64,000 nt of DNA from Streptomyces sp. NBS 14/10 (GCF_002224125.1 NZ_NCSM01000035.1:175893-239892), one strand, 5' to 3'; counted from the first letter of the stretch, positions 10,028 to 20,012 are shown. Made by a program: numbers and translations. The notes: generated from the sequence alone by a model not told the origin.

Positions 10028-11035
10028 ATGGCGACGATGGCTGATGTGGCCCGGCGCGCGGGCGTGTCCGTGGCCACGGTGTCGCATGTGCTCAACGAGA
10101 CCCGTCCCGTGCTCCCGGGCACCCGACAGGCCGTGCTCGACGCCATCGACGCCCTGGGCTACACCCACAACACGCTCGCCCGCTCCCTGGTCACCGCGCG
10201 CACCCGCTCGATCGGCCTGGCGGTCTCGGCGATCAGCAATCCGTACTTCACCGAAATCCTCCAAGGCGTCGAGGCCGGCGCCCTGGAGCACGGCTACGGC
10301 CTGCTCATCGCCGATCCGCACGATGACCCCGAGCAGGAGCGCAAGGCCGTCCAGCTCCTCCATGAGCGGCGGGTGGACGGGGTGATCGTCGCCGCCTCCG
10401 CCGAACCCCGCGCGATGCTCGACTATCTGACCCGCCACCAGGTCCCCGCCGTCTTCCTCGACCGGCTGGTCACGGACGCCCACGACCAGGTGAGCGCGGA
10501 GAACGCCCAGCACGTCGAAGAGCTCGTCCGCCACCTCGCCGACCTCGGCCACACCCGCATCGGCCTGGTCGCGGGCGCGCCGGGGCTGAGCACCACCGCC
10601 GAGCGGACGGCCGGCTACCGGGCCGGGCTGCGCCGGCGGGGGCTGCCGTTCGACCCCGAGCTGCTGGCCGGCGGCGACTCCGCGGCGGGGGGCGCGCGGG
10701 AAGCCACCCACCGGCTGCTGTCAGCCACCCGGCCGCCCACCGCGATCGTCACCGCCAACAACGCGATGACCATCGGCGCGCTGCGCGCCCTGCGCGAGGC
10801 GGGCCTCGGCGTGCCGGACGACATCGCGCTGGTCTGCTTCGACGACTTCTCCTGGGCCGATGTGTTCTCGCCCCGGCTCACCGCGATCTCGCAGCCCAGC
10901 CGCGAGATCGGCGCCACCGCGGTCAGGCTGCTGCTCGACCGGCTGGCGGACCCCTCCCGGCCGCCGCGGACCGTCCGGCTGCCCTGCACCTTTGTGCACC
11001 GCACCTCGTGCGGCTGCAAGGAAGCCGCGGAGTGA
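10028..11035 (+). CDS. LacI/GalR-family transcription regulator
   Basis: Sugar-responsive repressor of 335 aa. The N-terminal helix-turn-helix MADVARRAGVSVATVSHVLN is the family signature, followed by the hinge and a periplasmic-binding-protein-like ligand domain (about 60-335; TRSIGLAVSAISNPYF, VDGVIVAAS, IALVCFDDF). The C-terminus ends in HRTSCGC, a short Cys-containing tail. ATG 10028 is preferred because GAGGGGA lies 9 nt upstream; the in-frame GTG at 10010 is less likely. A 26-bp palindrome lies just upstream. A PfkB sugar kinase follows after 83 bp in the same direction and is the obvious candidate target, so the inducer may be fructose or a related sugar (inference). Confidence 0.93.
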   Translation: MATMADVARRAGVSVATVSHVLNETRPVLPGTRQAVLDAIDALGYTHNTLARSLVTARTRSIGLAVSAISNPYFTEILQGVEAGALEHGYGLLIADPHDDPEQERKAVQLLHERRVDGVIVAASAEPRAMLDYLTRHQVPAVFLDRLVTDAHDQVSAENAQHVEELVRHLADLGHTRIGLVAGAPGLSTTAERTAGYRAGLRRRGLPFDPELLAGGDSAAGGAREATHRLLSATRPPTAIVTANNAMTIGALRALREAGLGVPDDIALVCFDDFSWADVFSPRLTAISQPSREIGATAVRLLLDRLADPSRPPRTVRLPCTFVHRTSCGCKEAAE

Positions 11036-11118
11036 AGCGCCCGGCGGGGCCGTCCGCCAGCCGACGAGCAGCAGCCGGCCCCAGGACCCCATCCACCCAC
11101 AACGTGAGGAACCGCCTC

Positions 11119-12063
11119 GTGATTGTCGTCGCCGGAGAAGCCCTGATCGACCTGGTGCCCGACCGCCCGGCCACGGCCGGCCCCGCGGCGGACCCGGCCC
11201 TGCCCGCGCTGCTGCCGCGGCGCGGCGGCGGCCCGTACAACACGGCGGTGGCGCTGGGCCGGCTGGGCTCGCCGACCGCCTTCTGCTCCCGGATCTCGAC
11301 CGACGGCTTCGGCGAGGCGCTGATGGGCGGGTTGCGCGAGGACGGCGTGGACACGGCGCTGGTGCAGCGCGGCGCGGAGCCGACCACGCTCGCGGTGGCC
11401 TCGATAGCCCCCGATGGCTCGGCGGGCTACGGCTTCTACGTCGAGGGCACCGCGGACCGTCTCTTCGAGCTGCCCGAGGCCCTTCCCGACTCGGTCGCGG
11501 CGCTGTCCTTCGGCACCTGCTCGCTGGTGCTGGAGCCGGGCGCGAGCGCGTACGAGGCGCTGCTGCGGCGCGAGGCGGCGCGAGGCGTCTTCACCGCGCT
11601 CGACCCCAACATCCGCACCGGTCTGATCCCCGACGCCGACGCCTACCGGGCCCGGTTCCGCGGCTGGCTGCCGCATGTCGGGCTGCTCAAGCTGTCGATG
11701 GAGGACGCCGTCTGGCTGGCCGGCCCCCAGGACCCGGCGGCGGCCGCCCGGGAGTGGCTGGCGGCGGGCCCGGCGGCCGTGGTCCTCACGCACGGCCGGG
11801 ACGGCATCAGCGTCCTCACCCGGGGCGGGGGCGGCTGCGCCGTCCCCGGCGTACAGATCGAGGTCGTGGACACCATCGGGGCGGGCGACACGGTGAACGC
11901 CGCGCTGCTGCACCGGCTGGCGGCGCATGAGGCGCTGTCGGTGGACGCGGTGGCGAAGCTGGACGAGGCGGCCTGGCGGGATGTGCTCGGTTTCGCGGCC
12001 CGAGCCGCCGCCGTCACCTGCTCCCGTCCGGGCGCCCAGCCGCCCTACGCGGCCGAACTCTGA
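11119..12063 (+). CDS. PfkB-family carbohydrate kinase, fructokinase-like
   Basis: ATP-dependent sugar kinase of the ribokinase/PfkB fold, 314 aa. The N-terminal VVAGEALIDLVPD and glycine-rich GGGPYNTAVALGRLG (about residues 37-51) bind the sugar. The C-terminal signature DTIGAGDTVNAALL carries the catalytic Asp of GAGD. GTG 11119 was chosen because GAGGAACC lies 8-14 nt upstream and the protein begins directly with the conserved strand. Order and spacing suggest an operon with the LacI regulator. Fructose is the likeliest substrate from similarity to fructokinases, but other hexoses are possible; no transporter is adjacent. Confidence 0.9.
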   Translation: MIVVAGEALIDLVPDRPATAGPAADPALPALLPRRGGGPYNTAVALGRLGSPTAFCSRISTDGFGEALMGGLREDGVDTALVQRGAEPTTLAVASIAPDGSAGYGFYVEGTADRLFELPEALPDSVAALSFGTCSLVLEPGASAYEALLRREAARGVFTALDPNIRTGLIPDADAYRARFRGWLPHVGLLKLSMEDAVWLAGPQDPAAAAREWLAAGPAAVVLTHGRDGISVLTRGGGGCAVPGVQIEVVDTIGAGDTVNAALLHRLAAHEALSVDAVAKLDEAAWRDVLGFAARAAAVTCSRPGAQPPYAAEL

Positions 12064-12481
12064 CCGCTGGGCCCCCAGGGGCAGAGCGGCCCCGCAAGGC
12101 GCTACGAGGCGCTGTGGGGGCGCCGTGGAGGCATCGCGAGGCGCGTCCCCGTGGCAGTCGCCGTTGCCCGCCCCGGCGGCACCCGGCCGGCCTGTGCGCC
12201 GCGGCCACGCGGCCGGATGGCCCCCGCGCCCGCGGGCCCCGGCGCCGAGTCTCCGGTCCGCAGTCCCCAGCTGCTGGGGCGCGGCGCAGTCGCCCGCGAC
12301 CCGGGCCCGGGTGGCGGGCGACTTGGGCCCGGAGGTGCGGTTCGGCGCCCGGTTGGCCGCCCCGAGATGGCCGGGCACATGGCGGCGGCGCAGGCCGCTC
12401 GCGCGGCGGGGGCGGAGCGCGCCGTGCCCAAGCAGGGGCGCGGCACGCTCCGGCGTACAGCCACGGCGCCTTCGGCGCGCG
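12064..12481. other. Gap between convergent sugar kinase and uvrA
   Basis: No supported gene. Very GC-rich, repetitive-looking DNA with open frames in several phases but no start with an SD and no recognisable product. The only structure I support is the uvrA-side hairpin at 12415-12450. Confidence 0.5.
12415..12450 (-). terminator. Hairpin downstream of uvrA
   Basis: Arms 12415-12429 and 12436-12450 form a 15-position stem with one C-A mismatch and one G-T pair over a short loop. It lies 32 nt beyond the uvrA stop. There is no T-run, as is common for streptomycete terminators. Confidence 0.55.
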
Positions 12482-15400
12482 CTACTTCGCCGCCGCGCGC
12501 CGTCCGGAGACCGTCGTCTTCGCCGCCGCCTTCTTGGCAGCAGTCGTCTTGGCCGCGGTCTTCTTGGCTGCCGCCTTCTTCGCCGGAGCCTTGGCAGCGG
12601 CCTTCGCGGGGGCCTTCTTCGCGGCCTTCCGGCCGACCGGCGCCGCCGCGTCGCTCACCAGGTCCCCCAGCAGTTCCCTGAGGAACTTGCCGGTGTGGCT
12701 GGCCGGGACCGAGGCCACCTCCTCGGGGGTGCCTTCGGCGACGACCAGACCGCCGCCGCTGCCGCCCTCCGGGCCCATGTCCACGACCCAGTCGGCCGTC
12801 TTGATCACATCGAGGTTGTGCTCGATGACGATCACCGTATTGCCCTTGTCGACCAGTCCGGACAGCACCGTGATCAGCTTGCTGATGTCCTCGAAGTGCA
12901 ACCCGGTCGTGGGCTCGTCCAGGACGTAGACCGTGCGCCCCGTCGACCGCTTCTGCAGCTCGCTCGCGAGCTTGACGCGCTGCGCCTCGCCGCCGGAGAG
13001 GGTCGGCGCGGGCTGCCCGAGCCGGACGTAGCCGAGCCCGACCTCGTTGAGCGTGCGCAGATGGCGGGAGATCGTCGGCACCGCCTCGAAGAAGTCGAGC
13101 GCCTCCTCGATGGGCATGTCCAGCACCTCGGCGATGGACTTGCCCTTGTAGTGCACCTCCAGCGTCTCCCGGTTGTAGCGGGCGCCGTGGCAGACCTCGC
13201 ACGGCACATACACATCCGGCAGGAAGTTCATCTCGATCTTGATGGTGCCGTCGCCGGAGCAGTTCTCGCAGCGACCGCCCTTGACGTTGAACGAGAAGCG
13301 CCCGGGCAGATACCCGCGGACCTTGGCCTCCATCGTCTCCGCGAACAGCTTGCGCACATGGTCGAAGACGCCGGTGTACGTCGCCGGGTTGGAGCGCGGG
13401 GTGCGGCCGATGGGCGACTGGTCGACGTGCACCACCTTGTCGACGAGGTCGTCGCCGGCGACCCGGGTGTGCCGGCCCGGGACGGCCCGCGCCCCGTTCA
13501 GCTCGCGGGCCAGGTGGGTGTACAGGATGTCGTTGACCAGGGTGGACTTACCCGATCCGGAGACGCCGGTGACGGCGGTGAGCACACCGAGCGGGAAGGA
13601 CACATCGATGTCCTGGAGGTTGTTCTCCCGGGCGCCGTGGACCGTCAGCTGCCGCTCCGGGTCCATGGGCCGGCGCATCCCCGGCAGCTCGATGGACTTC
13701 TTCCCGGCCAGATACTGCCCGGTCATCGACTCCTCATTGGCCAGCAGCTCGGCGAGCGGCCCGCTGTGGACGACCTTGCCGCCGTGCTCGCCCGCGCCCG
13801 GGCCGATGTCCACCACCCAGTCCGAGGTCTTGATGGTGTCCTCGTCGTGCTCGACGACGATCAGCGTGTTGCCCAGGTCGCGCAGCCGCACCAGCGTCTC
13901 GATCAGCCGGTGGTTGTCGCGCTGGTGCAGCCCGATCGACGGCTCGTCCAGTACGTACAACACGCCGACCAGACCGGAGCCGATCTGGGTGGCCAGCCGG
14001 ATGCGCTGTGCCTCGCCGCCGGAGAGCGTGCCCGCCGCGCGGTTGAGCGAGAGATAGTCCAGGCCGACGTCGACCAGGAACCGCAGCCGCTCGTTGACCT
14101 CCTTGAGCACCCGCTGGGCGATGGTCTTGTCGCGGGCGCTCAGCTTCATGTCGCGCAGGAACTCGGCGCACTCGCTGATCGACATCCCGGAGACCTCGGC
14201 GATGGAGCGGCCCTCCACCGTGACGGCCAGGATGAGCGGCTTGAGCCGGGTGCCCTCACAGGTGGGGCAGGGCACCTCGCGCATATAGCCCTCGAAGCGC
14301 TCACGGCTGGAATCGCTCTCCGCCTCCGTGTACCGCCGCCGGACGAAGGGCACCGCGCCCTCGAAGGACGTGACGTAGGCGCGCTCCCGCCCGTAGCGAT
14401 TGCGGTAGCGGACCTCGATCTGCGTCTTGTGCCCGTAGAGCAGCGCCTTCTTGGCGCGCTGCGGAAGCCCGGCCCAGGGGATGTCCGTACGGAACCCGAG
14501 CGCGTCGGCCAGCCCGCCGTACAGCCGGGCGAAGTAGTCCTTGGTGTGGCCGTGGGACCAGGGGTGGATGGCGCCCTCGTCGAGCGACTTCTCCTCGTCC
14601 GGGATGATCAGCTCGGGGTCGACCTCCATACGGGTGCCGATGCCGGTGCACTCCGGGCAGGCGCCGAAGGGCGAGTTGAAGGAGAAGGAGCGCGGCTCCA
14701 GCTCCTCGAAGGACAGGTCGTCGTACGGGCAGTAGAGGTGCTCGGAGAACATCCGCTCGCGCTGCGGGTCGTCCTCGTCGAGGTCCACGAAGTCGAGGAT
14801 CACCATGCCGCCGGAGAGCCCGAGCGCGGTCTCGATGGAGTCGGTCAGCCGCCGCTTGGCGCTGTCCTTGACCGTCAGGCGGTCGATGACCACCTCGATG
14901 GTGTGCTTCTCCTGCTTCTTCAGCTTCGGCGGATCGGTCAGCTGGATGGTCGTGCCGTCCACCCGGGCCCGGCTGTAGCCCTTGGTCTGGAGATCGGCGA
15001 AGAGGTCGACGAACTCCCCCTTGCGCTCGCGCACCAGCGGCGACAGCACCTGGAAACGGCTGCCCTCGGGCAGCTCAAGCACCTTGTCGACGATCGCCTG
15101 CGGCGACTGGCGGGAGATCGGGCGGCCACACTCGGGGCAGTGCGGCTTGCCGATCCTGGCGAACAGCAGCCGGAGGTAGTCATAGACCTCCGTGATGGTG
15201 CCGACCGTGGAGCGGGGGTTGCGCGAGGTGGACTTCTGGTCGATGGACACCGCAGGGGACAGGCCCTCGATGAAGTCCACGTCGGGCTTGTCCATCTGCC
15301 CCAGGAACTGGCGCGCGTACGAGGAGAGGGACTCGACGTAACGGCGCTGGCCCTCCGCGAAGATCGTGTCGAACGCGAGGGAGGACTTGCCCGACCCGGA

Positions 15401-15499
15401 GAGCCCGGTGAAGACGATGAGGGAGTCGCGAGGAAGGTCGAGCGAGACGTTCTTGAGGTTGTGCTCGCGAGCGCCACGGACGATGAGACGGTCGGCCAC
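12482..15499 (-). CDS. uvrA: Excinuclease ABC subunit A with Lys/Ala-rich tail
   Basis: Damage-recognition ATPase of nucleotide excision repair, 1005 aa. It has two ABC modules: the first Walker A is GLSGSGKSS near residue 31 with a signature [14 protein letters not shown], the second Walker A is GVSGSGKST near 650 with [14 protein letters not shown]. Zinc fingers of CxxC type include CPECGRP and CENCSGDG...CEVC. GTG 15499 was selected because the protein then begins [18 protein letters not shown], the normal UvrA start, with AAAGG upstream. The last 50 or so residues are an Ala/Lys tail ([18 protein letters not shown]) resembling histone-H1/HupS tails, probably adding nonspecific DNA binding. 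It is transcribed divergently from the gene at 15729. Confidence 0.98.
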   Translation of the reverse strand: MADRLIVRGAREHNLKNVSLDLPRDSLIVFTGLSGSGKSSLAFDTIFAEGQRRYVESLSSYARQFLGQMDKPDVDFIEGLSPAVSIDQKSTSRNPRSTVGTITEVYDYLRLLFARIGKPHCPECGRPISRQSPQAIVDKVLELPEGSRFQVLSPLVRERKGEFVDLFADLQTKGYSRARVDGTTIQLTDPPKLKKQEKHTIEVVIDRLTVKDSAKRRLTDSIETALGLSGGMVILDFVDLDEDDPQRERMFSEHLYCPYDDLSFEELEPRSFSFNSPFGACPECTGIGTRMEVDPELIIPDEEKSLDEGAIHPWSHGHTKDYFARLYGGLADALGFRTDIPWAGLPQRAKKALLYGHKTQIEVRYRNRYGRERAYVTSFEGAVPFVRRRYTEAESDSSRERFEGYMREVPCPTCEGTRLKPLILAVTVEGRSIAEVSGMSISECAEFLRDMKLSARDKTIAQRVLKEVNERLRFLVDVGLDYLSLNRAAGTLSGGEAQRIRLATQIGSGLVGVLYVLDEPSIGLHQRDNHRLIETLVRLRDLGNTLIVVEHDEDTIKTSDWVVDIGPGAGEHGGKVVHSGPLAELLANEESMTGQYLAGKKSIELPGMRRPMDPERQLTVHGARENNLQDIDVSFPLGVLTAVTGVSGSGKSTLVNDILYTHLARELNGARAVPGRHTRVAGDDLVDKVVHVDQSPIGRTPRSNPATYTGVFDHVRKLFAETMEAKVRGYLPGRFSFNVKGGRCENCSGDGTIKIEMNFLPDVYVPCEVCHGARYNRETLEVHYKGKSIAEVLDMPIEEALDFFEAVPTISRHLRTLNEVGLGYVRLGQPAPTLSGGEAQRVKLASELQKRSTGRTVYVLDEPTTGLHFEDISKLITVLSGLVDKGNTVIVIEHNLDVIKTADWVVDMGPEGGSGGGLVVAEGTPEEVASVPASHTGKFLRELLGDLVSDAAAPVGRKAAKKAPAKAAAKAPAKKAAAKKTAAKTTAAKKAAAKTTVSGRRAAAK

Positions 15500-15728
15500 G
15501 CCGGTCGGCACCTTTCTTGAGAGAGGTGTGGGGTCCGCGGGCCCCGCTTCCGTGGAGGCTCTGCCGGTGCGCAGAACCGGAGCGAGGCGAAGCCCCCCGA
15601 CCCAGGGTAGGGGGCGCTGCGGCGATGTCTTTAAGGATGCAGCACACGAGCCTATAGCACGCACATTCGATTTGCGGGCCGAGGGCGACAGCTTCACCCG
15701 AACGTGTGGTGCGGACTACCGTCAGAGC

Positions 15729-16445
15729 ATGACCGATTACGCACGGGACGCGGCCGCGGTGCGGGGCGCGACCGACCGGCTGATGACTTCGGTGTCCAGG
15801 CTGGACGAGACGGCCGTGACCGAACCCTCGCTGCTCCCCGGCTGGACCCGGGGCCATGTACTGGCGCATCTGGCGCGCAACGCGGACGCCCTGGTGAATC
15901 TCCTCACATGGGCGCGCACCGGGGAGCCGACCCCCATGTACGCGAGCGAGGACGCGCGCGACCGGGAGATCGAGGACGCGGCGACCCGTCTGCTCCCCAT
16001 CCACCTCGACGATCTGCGCACCAGCGCGTTCCGCTTCAACGTGGCGGCCGCGGCGCTCCCCGCGAACCGCCGGCCCTTCGAGGTCACCATGCGGCGCGGC
16101 GTCGTCGAGCAGGCCGGCCGGCTGCCCTTCCGCAGGCTGGCCGAGGTCGAGCTGCACCATGTGGACCTCGGGGTCGGCTACACCCTGGCGGATCTGCCCG
16201 CCGCGTTCGTCGAGCAGGAGCTCGACTTCCTCACCGAGGAGAGGTTCGCGGGCCGCGTCGACGTCCCAGCGCTGCGACTGGTGTCGGGTGACGGTGGCCG
16301 GGTCCGGTACACCGGTGGGGAGGGCGAGCCGCTGACCGTCGAGGGCTCGCCCGCCGCCCTGTTGGGGTGGCTGAGCGGGCGTACGGACGGGGCGGATCTG
16401 TCATGCCCGGACGCGCCCCTGCCGTCCCTCCCGCCGCTAGGCTGA
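15729..16445 (+). CDS. Maleylpyruvate isomerase-family mycothiol-dependent protein
   Basis: A 238-aa DinB-like four-helix protein. The N-terminal half contains LLPGWTRGHVLAHLARNADAL (about 35-55), the mycothiol-dependent metal-site region with HxxxN, plus a conserved later ELHHVDLGVGYT supplying further histidines. Actinobacterial members use mycothiol as cofactor; the substrate of this subgroup is usually unknown, so maleylpyruvate should not be assumed. The C-terminal SCP2-like segment (about 165-230) is short. ATG 15729 was chosen by homology. The next gene starts 4 bp after its stop, so it is co-transcribed with the MBL hydrolase. Confidence 0.88.
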   Translation: MTDYARDAAAVRGATDRLMTSVSRLDETAVTEPSLLPGWTRGHVLAHLARNADALVNLLTWARTGEPTPMYASEDARDREIEDAATRLLPIHLDDLRTSAFRFNVAAAALPANRRPFEVTMRRGVVEQAGRLPFRRLAEVELHHVDLGVGYTLADLPAAFVEQELDFLTEERFAGRVDVPALRLVSGDGGRVRYTGGEGEPLTVEGSPAALLGWLSGRTDGADLSCPDAPLPSLPPLG

Positions 16446-16449
16446 GGCC

Positions 16450-17106
16450 ATGACGTACAGCGGAGCGGTGAAGGTCGGCGGGCCGGCGGATGTGCATGAA
16501 CTGCCCGATCTGATGATCTCGAAGGTCGCGGTCGGTCCGATGAGCAACAACGCCTATCTGCTGCGCTGCCGCGCCACCGACGAGCAGCTGCTCATCGACG
16601 CCGCGGCCGAGCCGCACACCCTGCTCTCGTTCATCGGGAACAGCGGTATCGCGTCCGTCGTCACCACCCACCGCCACCCCGACCACTGGGGCGCGCTGCG
16701 CGAGGTGGTGGAGGCCACCGGCGCCCGCACCTACGCGGGCCGCTACGACGCCGAGGGCATCCCGGTCCCCACCGACGTCCCGGTCGAGGACGGGGACACG
16801 CTGCGCGTCGGCCGGGTCGAGCTGACCGCCCGCCGTCTGGTGGGGCACACACCGGGCAGCATCGCCCTGGTCTACGACGACCCGCACGGCCATCCGCATG
16901 TGTTCACCGGCGACTGCCTCTTCCCGGGCGGGGTCGGCAACACCTGGAAGGACGCGAAGGCGTTCGCGAGCCTGATCGACGACGTCGAGACCAAGCTCTT
17001 CGATCAGCTGCCGGACGAGACCTGGGTGTACCCCGGCCACGGCGACGACACCACCCTGGGCGCGGAGCGCCCGCACCTGGGCGAGTGGCGCGAGCGCGGC
17101 TGGTGA
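16450..17106 (+). CDS. Metallo-beta-lactamase-fold hydrolase (glyoxalase II-like)
   Basis: A 218-aa MBL-fold protein. The metal-binding motif TTHRHPDHWGAL (HxHxDH) is near residues 74-85. Downstream ligands sit in VGHTPGS, HVFTGDCLFPGG and YPGHGDD, the arrangement of hydroxyacylglutathione hydrolase-like enzymes. In actinobacteria such proteins often act on mycothiol thioesters or related adducts, which fits coupling to the mycothiol-dependent-isomerase-like gene 4 bp upstream; that substrate is inference. ATG 16450 follows a GCTAGGCTGAGG stretch. No signal peptide, so cytoplasmic. Confidence 0.9.
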   Translation: MTYSGAVKVGGPADVHELPDLMISKVAVGPMSNNAYLLRCRATDEQLLIDAAAEPHTLLSFIGNSGIASVVTTHRHPDHWGALREVVEATGARTYAGRYDAEGIPVPTDVPVEDGDTLRVGRVELTARRLVGHTPGSIALVYDDPHGHPHVFTGDCLFPGGVGNTWKDAKAFASLIDDVETKLFDQLPDETWVYPGHGDDTTLGAERPHLGEWRERGW

Positions 17107-17160
17107 ACGAGGCGTGGTGAGCGCCCGCTGAGCGACCGCGGCGCGCATGAGGGAAGCGCG

Positions 17161-17260
17161 CGGCACTGCGTGAGAGCGGCGCGCGCGGCACTGCGTGAGA
17201 GCGGCCCGTGCGGCACGGCGTGAGAGCGGCCCGCGCGGCACTGCGTGAGAGTGGCCCGCG
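17161..17260. repeat. Four 25-bp tandem repeats
   Basis: Units at 17161-17185, 17186-17210, 17211-17235 and 17236-17260 share the consensus cggcactgcgtgagagcggc plus a variable last five bases. Differences are one to three bases per unit. It lies in the 250-bp gap between the MBL hydrolase and the transporter. There are no spacers, so it is not a CRISPR array. Confidence 0.9.
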
Positions 17261-17358
17261 CGGCGCCCGGGAGGGCGCGCGCCGCGCCCTCGCGCCGTGC
17301 GCCCTCGCAGACACCGCACGCCCCGTAACCGCGGGCGCACGGCGGCGGTTGGCGCTTC

Positions 17359-18684
17359 ATGCACGACGACCGCTCCCCCTCCATGGTCCGGCTCGCCGCC
17401 GCGTCCCTGGTCGGCACCGCCATCGAGTTCTACGACTTCTTCGTCTACGGCACCGCGGCCGCGCTCGTCCTCGGCCCGCTCTTCTTCCCCACCGTCTCCC
17501 CGCTCGCCGGGACCTTCGCCGCCTTCGGCACCTTCGCCGTCGGCTTTCTCTCCCGGCCCCTGGGCTCGGCGCTCTTCGGCCCCCTCGGCGACCGGTACGG
17601 CAGACGGCCGGTCCTGGTGTTCTCGCTGCTGCTCACCGGGGTCGCGACGGTCGCGGTCGGCTTTGTGCCCACGTATGACTCGATCGGGGCCGCGGCCCCC
17701 GTACTGCTGCTGACGCTGCGCTTTCTGCAGGGCCTCGGGCTCGGCGGCGAGTGGGGCGGCGCGGTGCTGCTGACCGCCGAGCACGCGCCCGAGCGGCGGC
17801 GCGGGCTGTGGGCGGGCATTCCGCAGATCGGCCCGTCCGTCGGTTTTCTGCTCGCGAACGGCGTCATGCTGGCCCTGTCGGCGACGCTGAGCGAGGCCGA
17901 TTTCCGGTCCTGGGGCTGGCGGGTGCCGTTCTGGGCGGCGGCCGTGCTGGTGGCGGCCGGGCTGCTGTTGCGCGCCCAGCTCGCCGAGTCCCCGCAGTTC
18001 CGGGAGCTGGCCGAGCGCGACGAGCGCGCCTCCGCTCCGCTCGCCGAGGTGGTGCGCGCCCACTGGCGGCTGGTGCTGCTCACCGCGGGCGGCCTCGCGG
18101 TGGGCTACGCGGTCTTCTACACCGTGACGACCTGGTCGCTGGCGTACGCGACGGAGCGGCTGGGGATGGACCGCACGGTCATGCTCGGCTGTGTCATGGC
18201 GGCGGTGGCGGCCCTGGGCGCGGTGACGCCGCTGGCCGCGCATCTGGGCGACCGCTTCGGACGCCGGAGCATGTGTCTGGCGGGCTGCGCCGGCACGGTG
18301 CTGTGGATGTTCCCGATGGTGGCGCTGCTGGGCACCGGGCGGGCCCCGCTGATGTTCCTCGGCTTCCTGGGCGCGCTGCTGGCCTTTGTCTCGATGTTCG
18401 CCGTCACCGCGGCCTATCTGCCCGAGCTGTACGAGCCGCGGGTGCGCTGCACGGGCGCGGCCGTCGGCTACAACCTCGGGGGCGTGCTCGGCGGCGGGCT
18501 CACCCCGCTGGTGGCGACCGCCCTGTCGCGCGGCGACGGTCCGCCGTGGGGCGTCGCCGCGTATCTGACCGGTATCGCGCTGCTCAGCCTGGGCTGCTTC
18601 GCACTGCTGCCGGAGACCCGTCCGGCGGACGGCACGGACCGCCCCCTCCCACGGCCGATGGAGGCCGGGGAGGCGGCGGTCTAG
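17359..18684 (+). CDS. MHS-family MFS transporter (metabolite:H+ symporter)
   Basis: A 441-aa integral membrane protein with about 12 hydrophobic segments. The start ASLVGTAIEFYDFFVYGTAAAL is the hallmark of the metabolite:proton symporter group (ProP, ShiA, KgtP relatives). It carries the MFS loop motifs GPLGDRYGRRPVL after TM2-3 and LGDRFGRRSMC in the second half, and the conserved FLQGLGLGGEWGGAVLL. It should import an organic acid, betaine or similar compound; the substrate cannot be read from sequence. ATG 17359 gives MHDDRSPSMVRLAAASL; no strong SD is visible. It stands alone, with tandem repeats upstream and convergent terC downstream. Confidence 0.92.
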   Translation: MHDDRSPSMVRLAAASLVGTAIEFYDFFVYGTAAALVLGPLFFPTVSPLAGTFAAFGTFAVGFLSRPLGSALFGPLGDRYGRRPVLVFSLLLTGVATVAVGFVPTYDSIGAAAPVLLLTLRFLQGLGLGGEWGGAVLLTAEHAPERRRGLWAGIPQIGPSVGFLLANGVMLALSATLSEADFRSWGWRVPFWAAAVLVAAGLLLRAQLAESPQFRELAERDERASAPLAEVVRAHWRLVLLTAGGLAVGYAVFYTVTTWSLAYATERLGMDRTVMLGCVMAAVAALGAVTPLAAHLGDRFGRRSMCLAGCAGTVLWMFPMVALLGTGRAPLMFLGFLGALLAFVSMFAVTAAYLPELYEPRVRCTGAAVGYNLGGVLGGGLTPLVATALSRGDGPPWGVAAYLTGIALLSLGCFALLPETRPADGTDRPLPRPMEAGEAAV

Positions 18685-18823
18685 GGCCCGCTCCGGGGTC
18701 AGGGCGGCCCGGGGCGAGTCGGGGGCGGGAGCCGACGGGTGCGGCCGTCGGCTCCCTGGCCAGGGTGGTACGTCAACACTGCCGCCGTGGCTGTGGTTCG
18801 GGGCGTCGACGCCGTCGCCGTGG

Positions 18824-19852
18824 TCAGGGCCGGGCGTCGACGCTGTCCCGCTCGTCCGCCGCGGCGTCGTCCCCGGCCGCCCGCTCCCGCTCGGTCTGCT
18901 TCTTCGAGGCGTAGAGGCTGGTGACCGTGGTGATGGCGAGCACCGCGCAGATGACCGCGAGCGAGACCGGGATGCTGATCTCGGGGACATGCACCCCGGA
19001 CTCGTGCAGCGCGTGGAGCACCAGCTTCACGCCGATGAAGCCGAGGATCACCGACAGCCCGTACGAGAGGTGGACCAGCTTCTTCAGCAGCCCGCCGATC
19101 AGGAAGTACAGCTGGCGCAGGCCCATCAGCGCGAAGGCGTTGGCAGTGAAGACGATGTACGGGTCCTGGGTGAGGCCGAAGATCGCGGGTATCGAGTCGA
19201 GCGCGAACAGGACGTCCGTGGTGCCGATCGCCAGCATGACGATGAGCATCGGGGTCATCAGGCGCTTGCCGTTCTCGACGATGAACAGCTTGGTGCCGTG
19301 GTACTTGTCGGTGGACGGGAAGCGCTTCTCGACCGCCTTCAGCAGGCGGTTCTCCTCGAACTCCTCTTCCTCCTCGCCGGCCCGCGCCTCCTGGATGAGC
19401 TTCCAGGCGGTCCAGATGAGGAATGCGCCGAAGAGGTAGAAGACCCAGGAGAAGTTGGAGATGATCGCGGCGCCCGCGCCGATGAAGACCGCCCGCAGCA
19501 CCAGCGCTATGAGCACACCCACCATCAGCACCCGCTGCTGGTAGATCGTCGGCACCGCGAACTTCGCCATGATCAGCACAAAGACGAAGAGGTTGTCGAC
19601 GCTCAGCGACTTCTCGGTGATGAACCCGGCGAAGAACTCGCCCGAGGGCTGCCCGCCCGCGAAGACGAGCAGCCCGAGCCCGAACAGTCCGGCGAGGGCG
19701 ATCCAGACGGCCGTCCAGATGCCCGCTTCCTTGAGCGAGACCTCATGCGGTTTACGGCCGCCGATGAAGAAGTCGACGGCGATCAGGGCACACAGACCGG
19801 CAATGGTCAGCACCCACAGGGACCAGGAGACGTCCAACGGTTCCTCCGGCAT
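18824..19852 (-). CDS. terC: TerC-family membrane protein (Mn exporter-like)
   Basis: A 342-aa polytopic membrane protein of the TerC/Alx family. These proteins are linked to tellurite resistance and, more recently, to manganese export and metalation of exported enzymes. The conserved acidic membrane motifs are present: EKSLSVDNLFVFVLIM and the later LFALDSIPAIFGLTQDP. About eight hydrophobic segments are visible, with a charged cytoplasmic loop (GEEEEEFEENRLLKAVEKRFP) in the middle. ATG 19852 has GCCGGAGGAACC-type sequence overlapping the start. The leader upstream looks like a Mn riboswitch, and two TerD genes lie next to it on the same strand. Confidence 0.93.
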   Translation of the reverse strand: MPEEPLDVSWSLWVLTIAGLCALIAVDFFIGGRKPHEVSLKEAGIWTAVWIALAGLFGLGLLVFAGGQPSGEFFAGFITEKSLSVDNLFVFVLIMAKFAVPTIYQQRVLMVGVLIALVLRAVFIGAGAAIISNFSWVFYLFGAFLIWTAWKLIQEARAGEEEEEFEENRLLKAVEKRFPSTDKYHGTKLFIVENGKRLMTPMLIVMLAIGTTDVLFALDSIPAIFGLTQDPYIVFTANAFALMGLRQLYFLIGGLLKKLVHLSYGLSVILGFIGVKLVLHALHESGVHVPEISIPVSLAVICAVLAITTVTSLYASKKQTERERAAGDDAAADERDSVDARP

Positions 19853-19861
19853 TCGTACGGC

Positions 19862-20004
19862 AAAGTTCAGCGTCGTCGCTGCCGGAGGTCTCTTCCGCCC
19901 GGGCTCGCACCACGGGCCGACGCCCCGGGTTCGTATCCGGCCCGACCAGGCACCGGACGCGATCCGTACTGACGGGAACGCCGCGACAGGAGTACTCCCC
20001 TCCG
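19862..20004 (-). promoter_or_regulatory. Candidate yybP-ykoY (Mn2+) riboswitch leader of terC
   Basis: Reading the minus strand from 20004, the leader begins CGGAGGGGAGTACTCC, like the GGGGAGUA opening of yybP-ykoY RNAs. It continues with paired GC-rich segments up to the terC ribosome-binding region. terC-family genes are a classic target of this riboswitch. I judged it by the opening motif and position; I could not align the second conserved loop convincingly. Confidence 0.45.
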
Positions 20005-20012
20005 CACAAAGA

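Noticed and set aside
11927..15520. A long open plus-strand frame across uvrA (1197 codons)
   Set aside because: It is antisense to uvrA in high-GC DNA; its composition is that of a shadow frame and no domain is recognisable.
15699..15712. A LexA (SOS) box upstream of uvrA (GAACGTGTGGTG)
   Set aside because: Only one half-site fits; the second half differs from GTTC at two positions, and its position relative to a uvrA promoter is unclear.
17161..17260. Small CRISPR array
   Set aside because: The units are contiguous with no spacers and there are no cas genes in the window.
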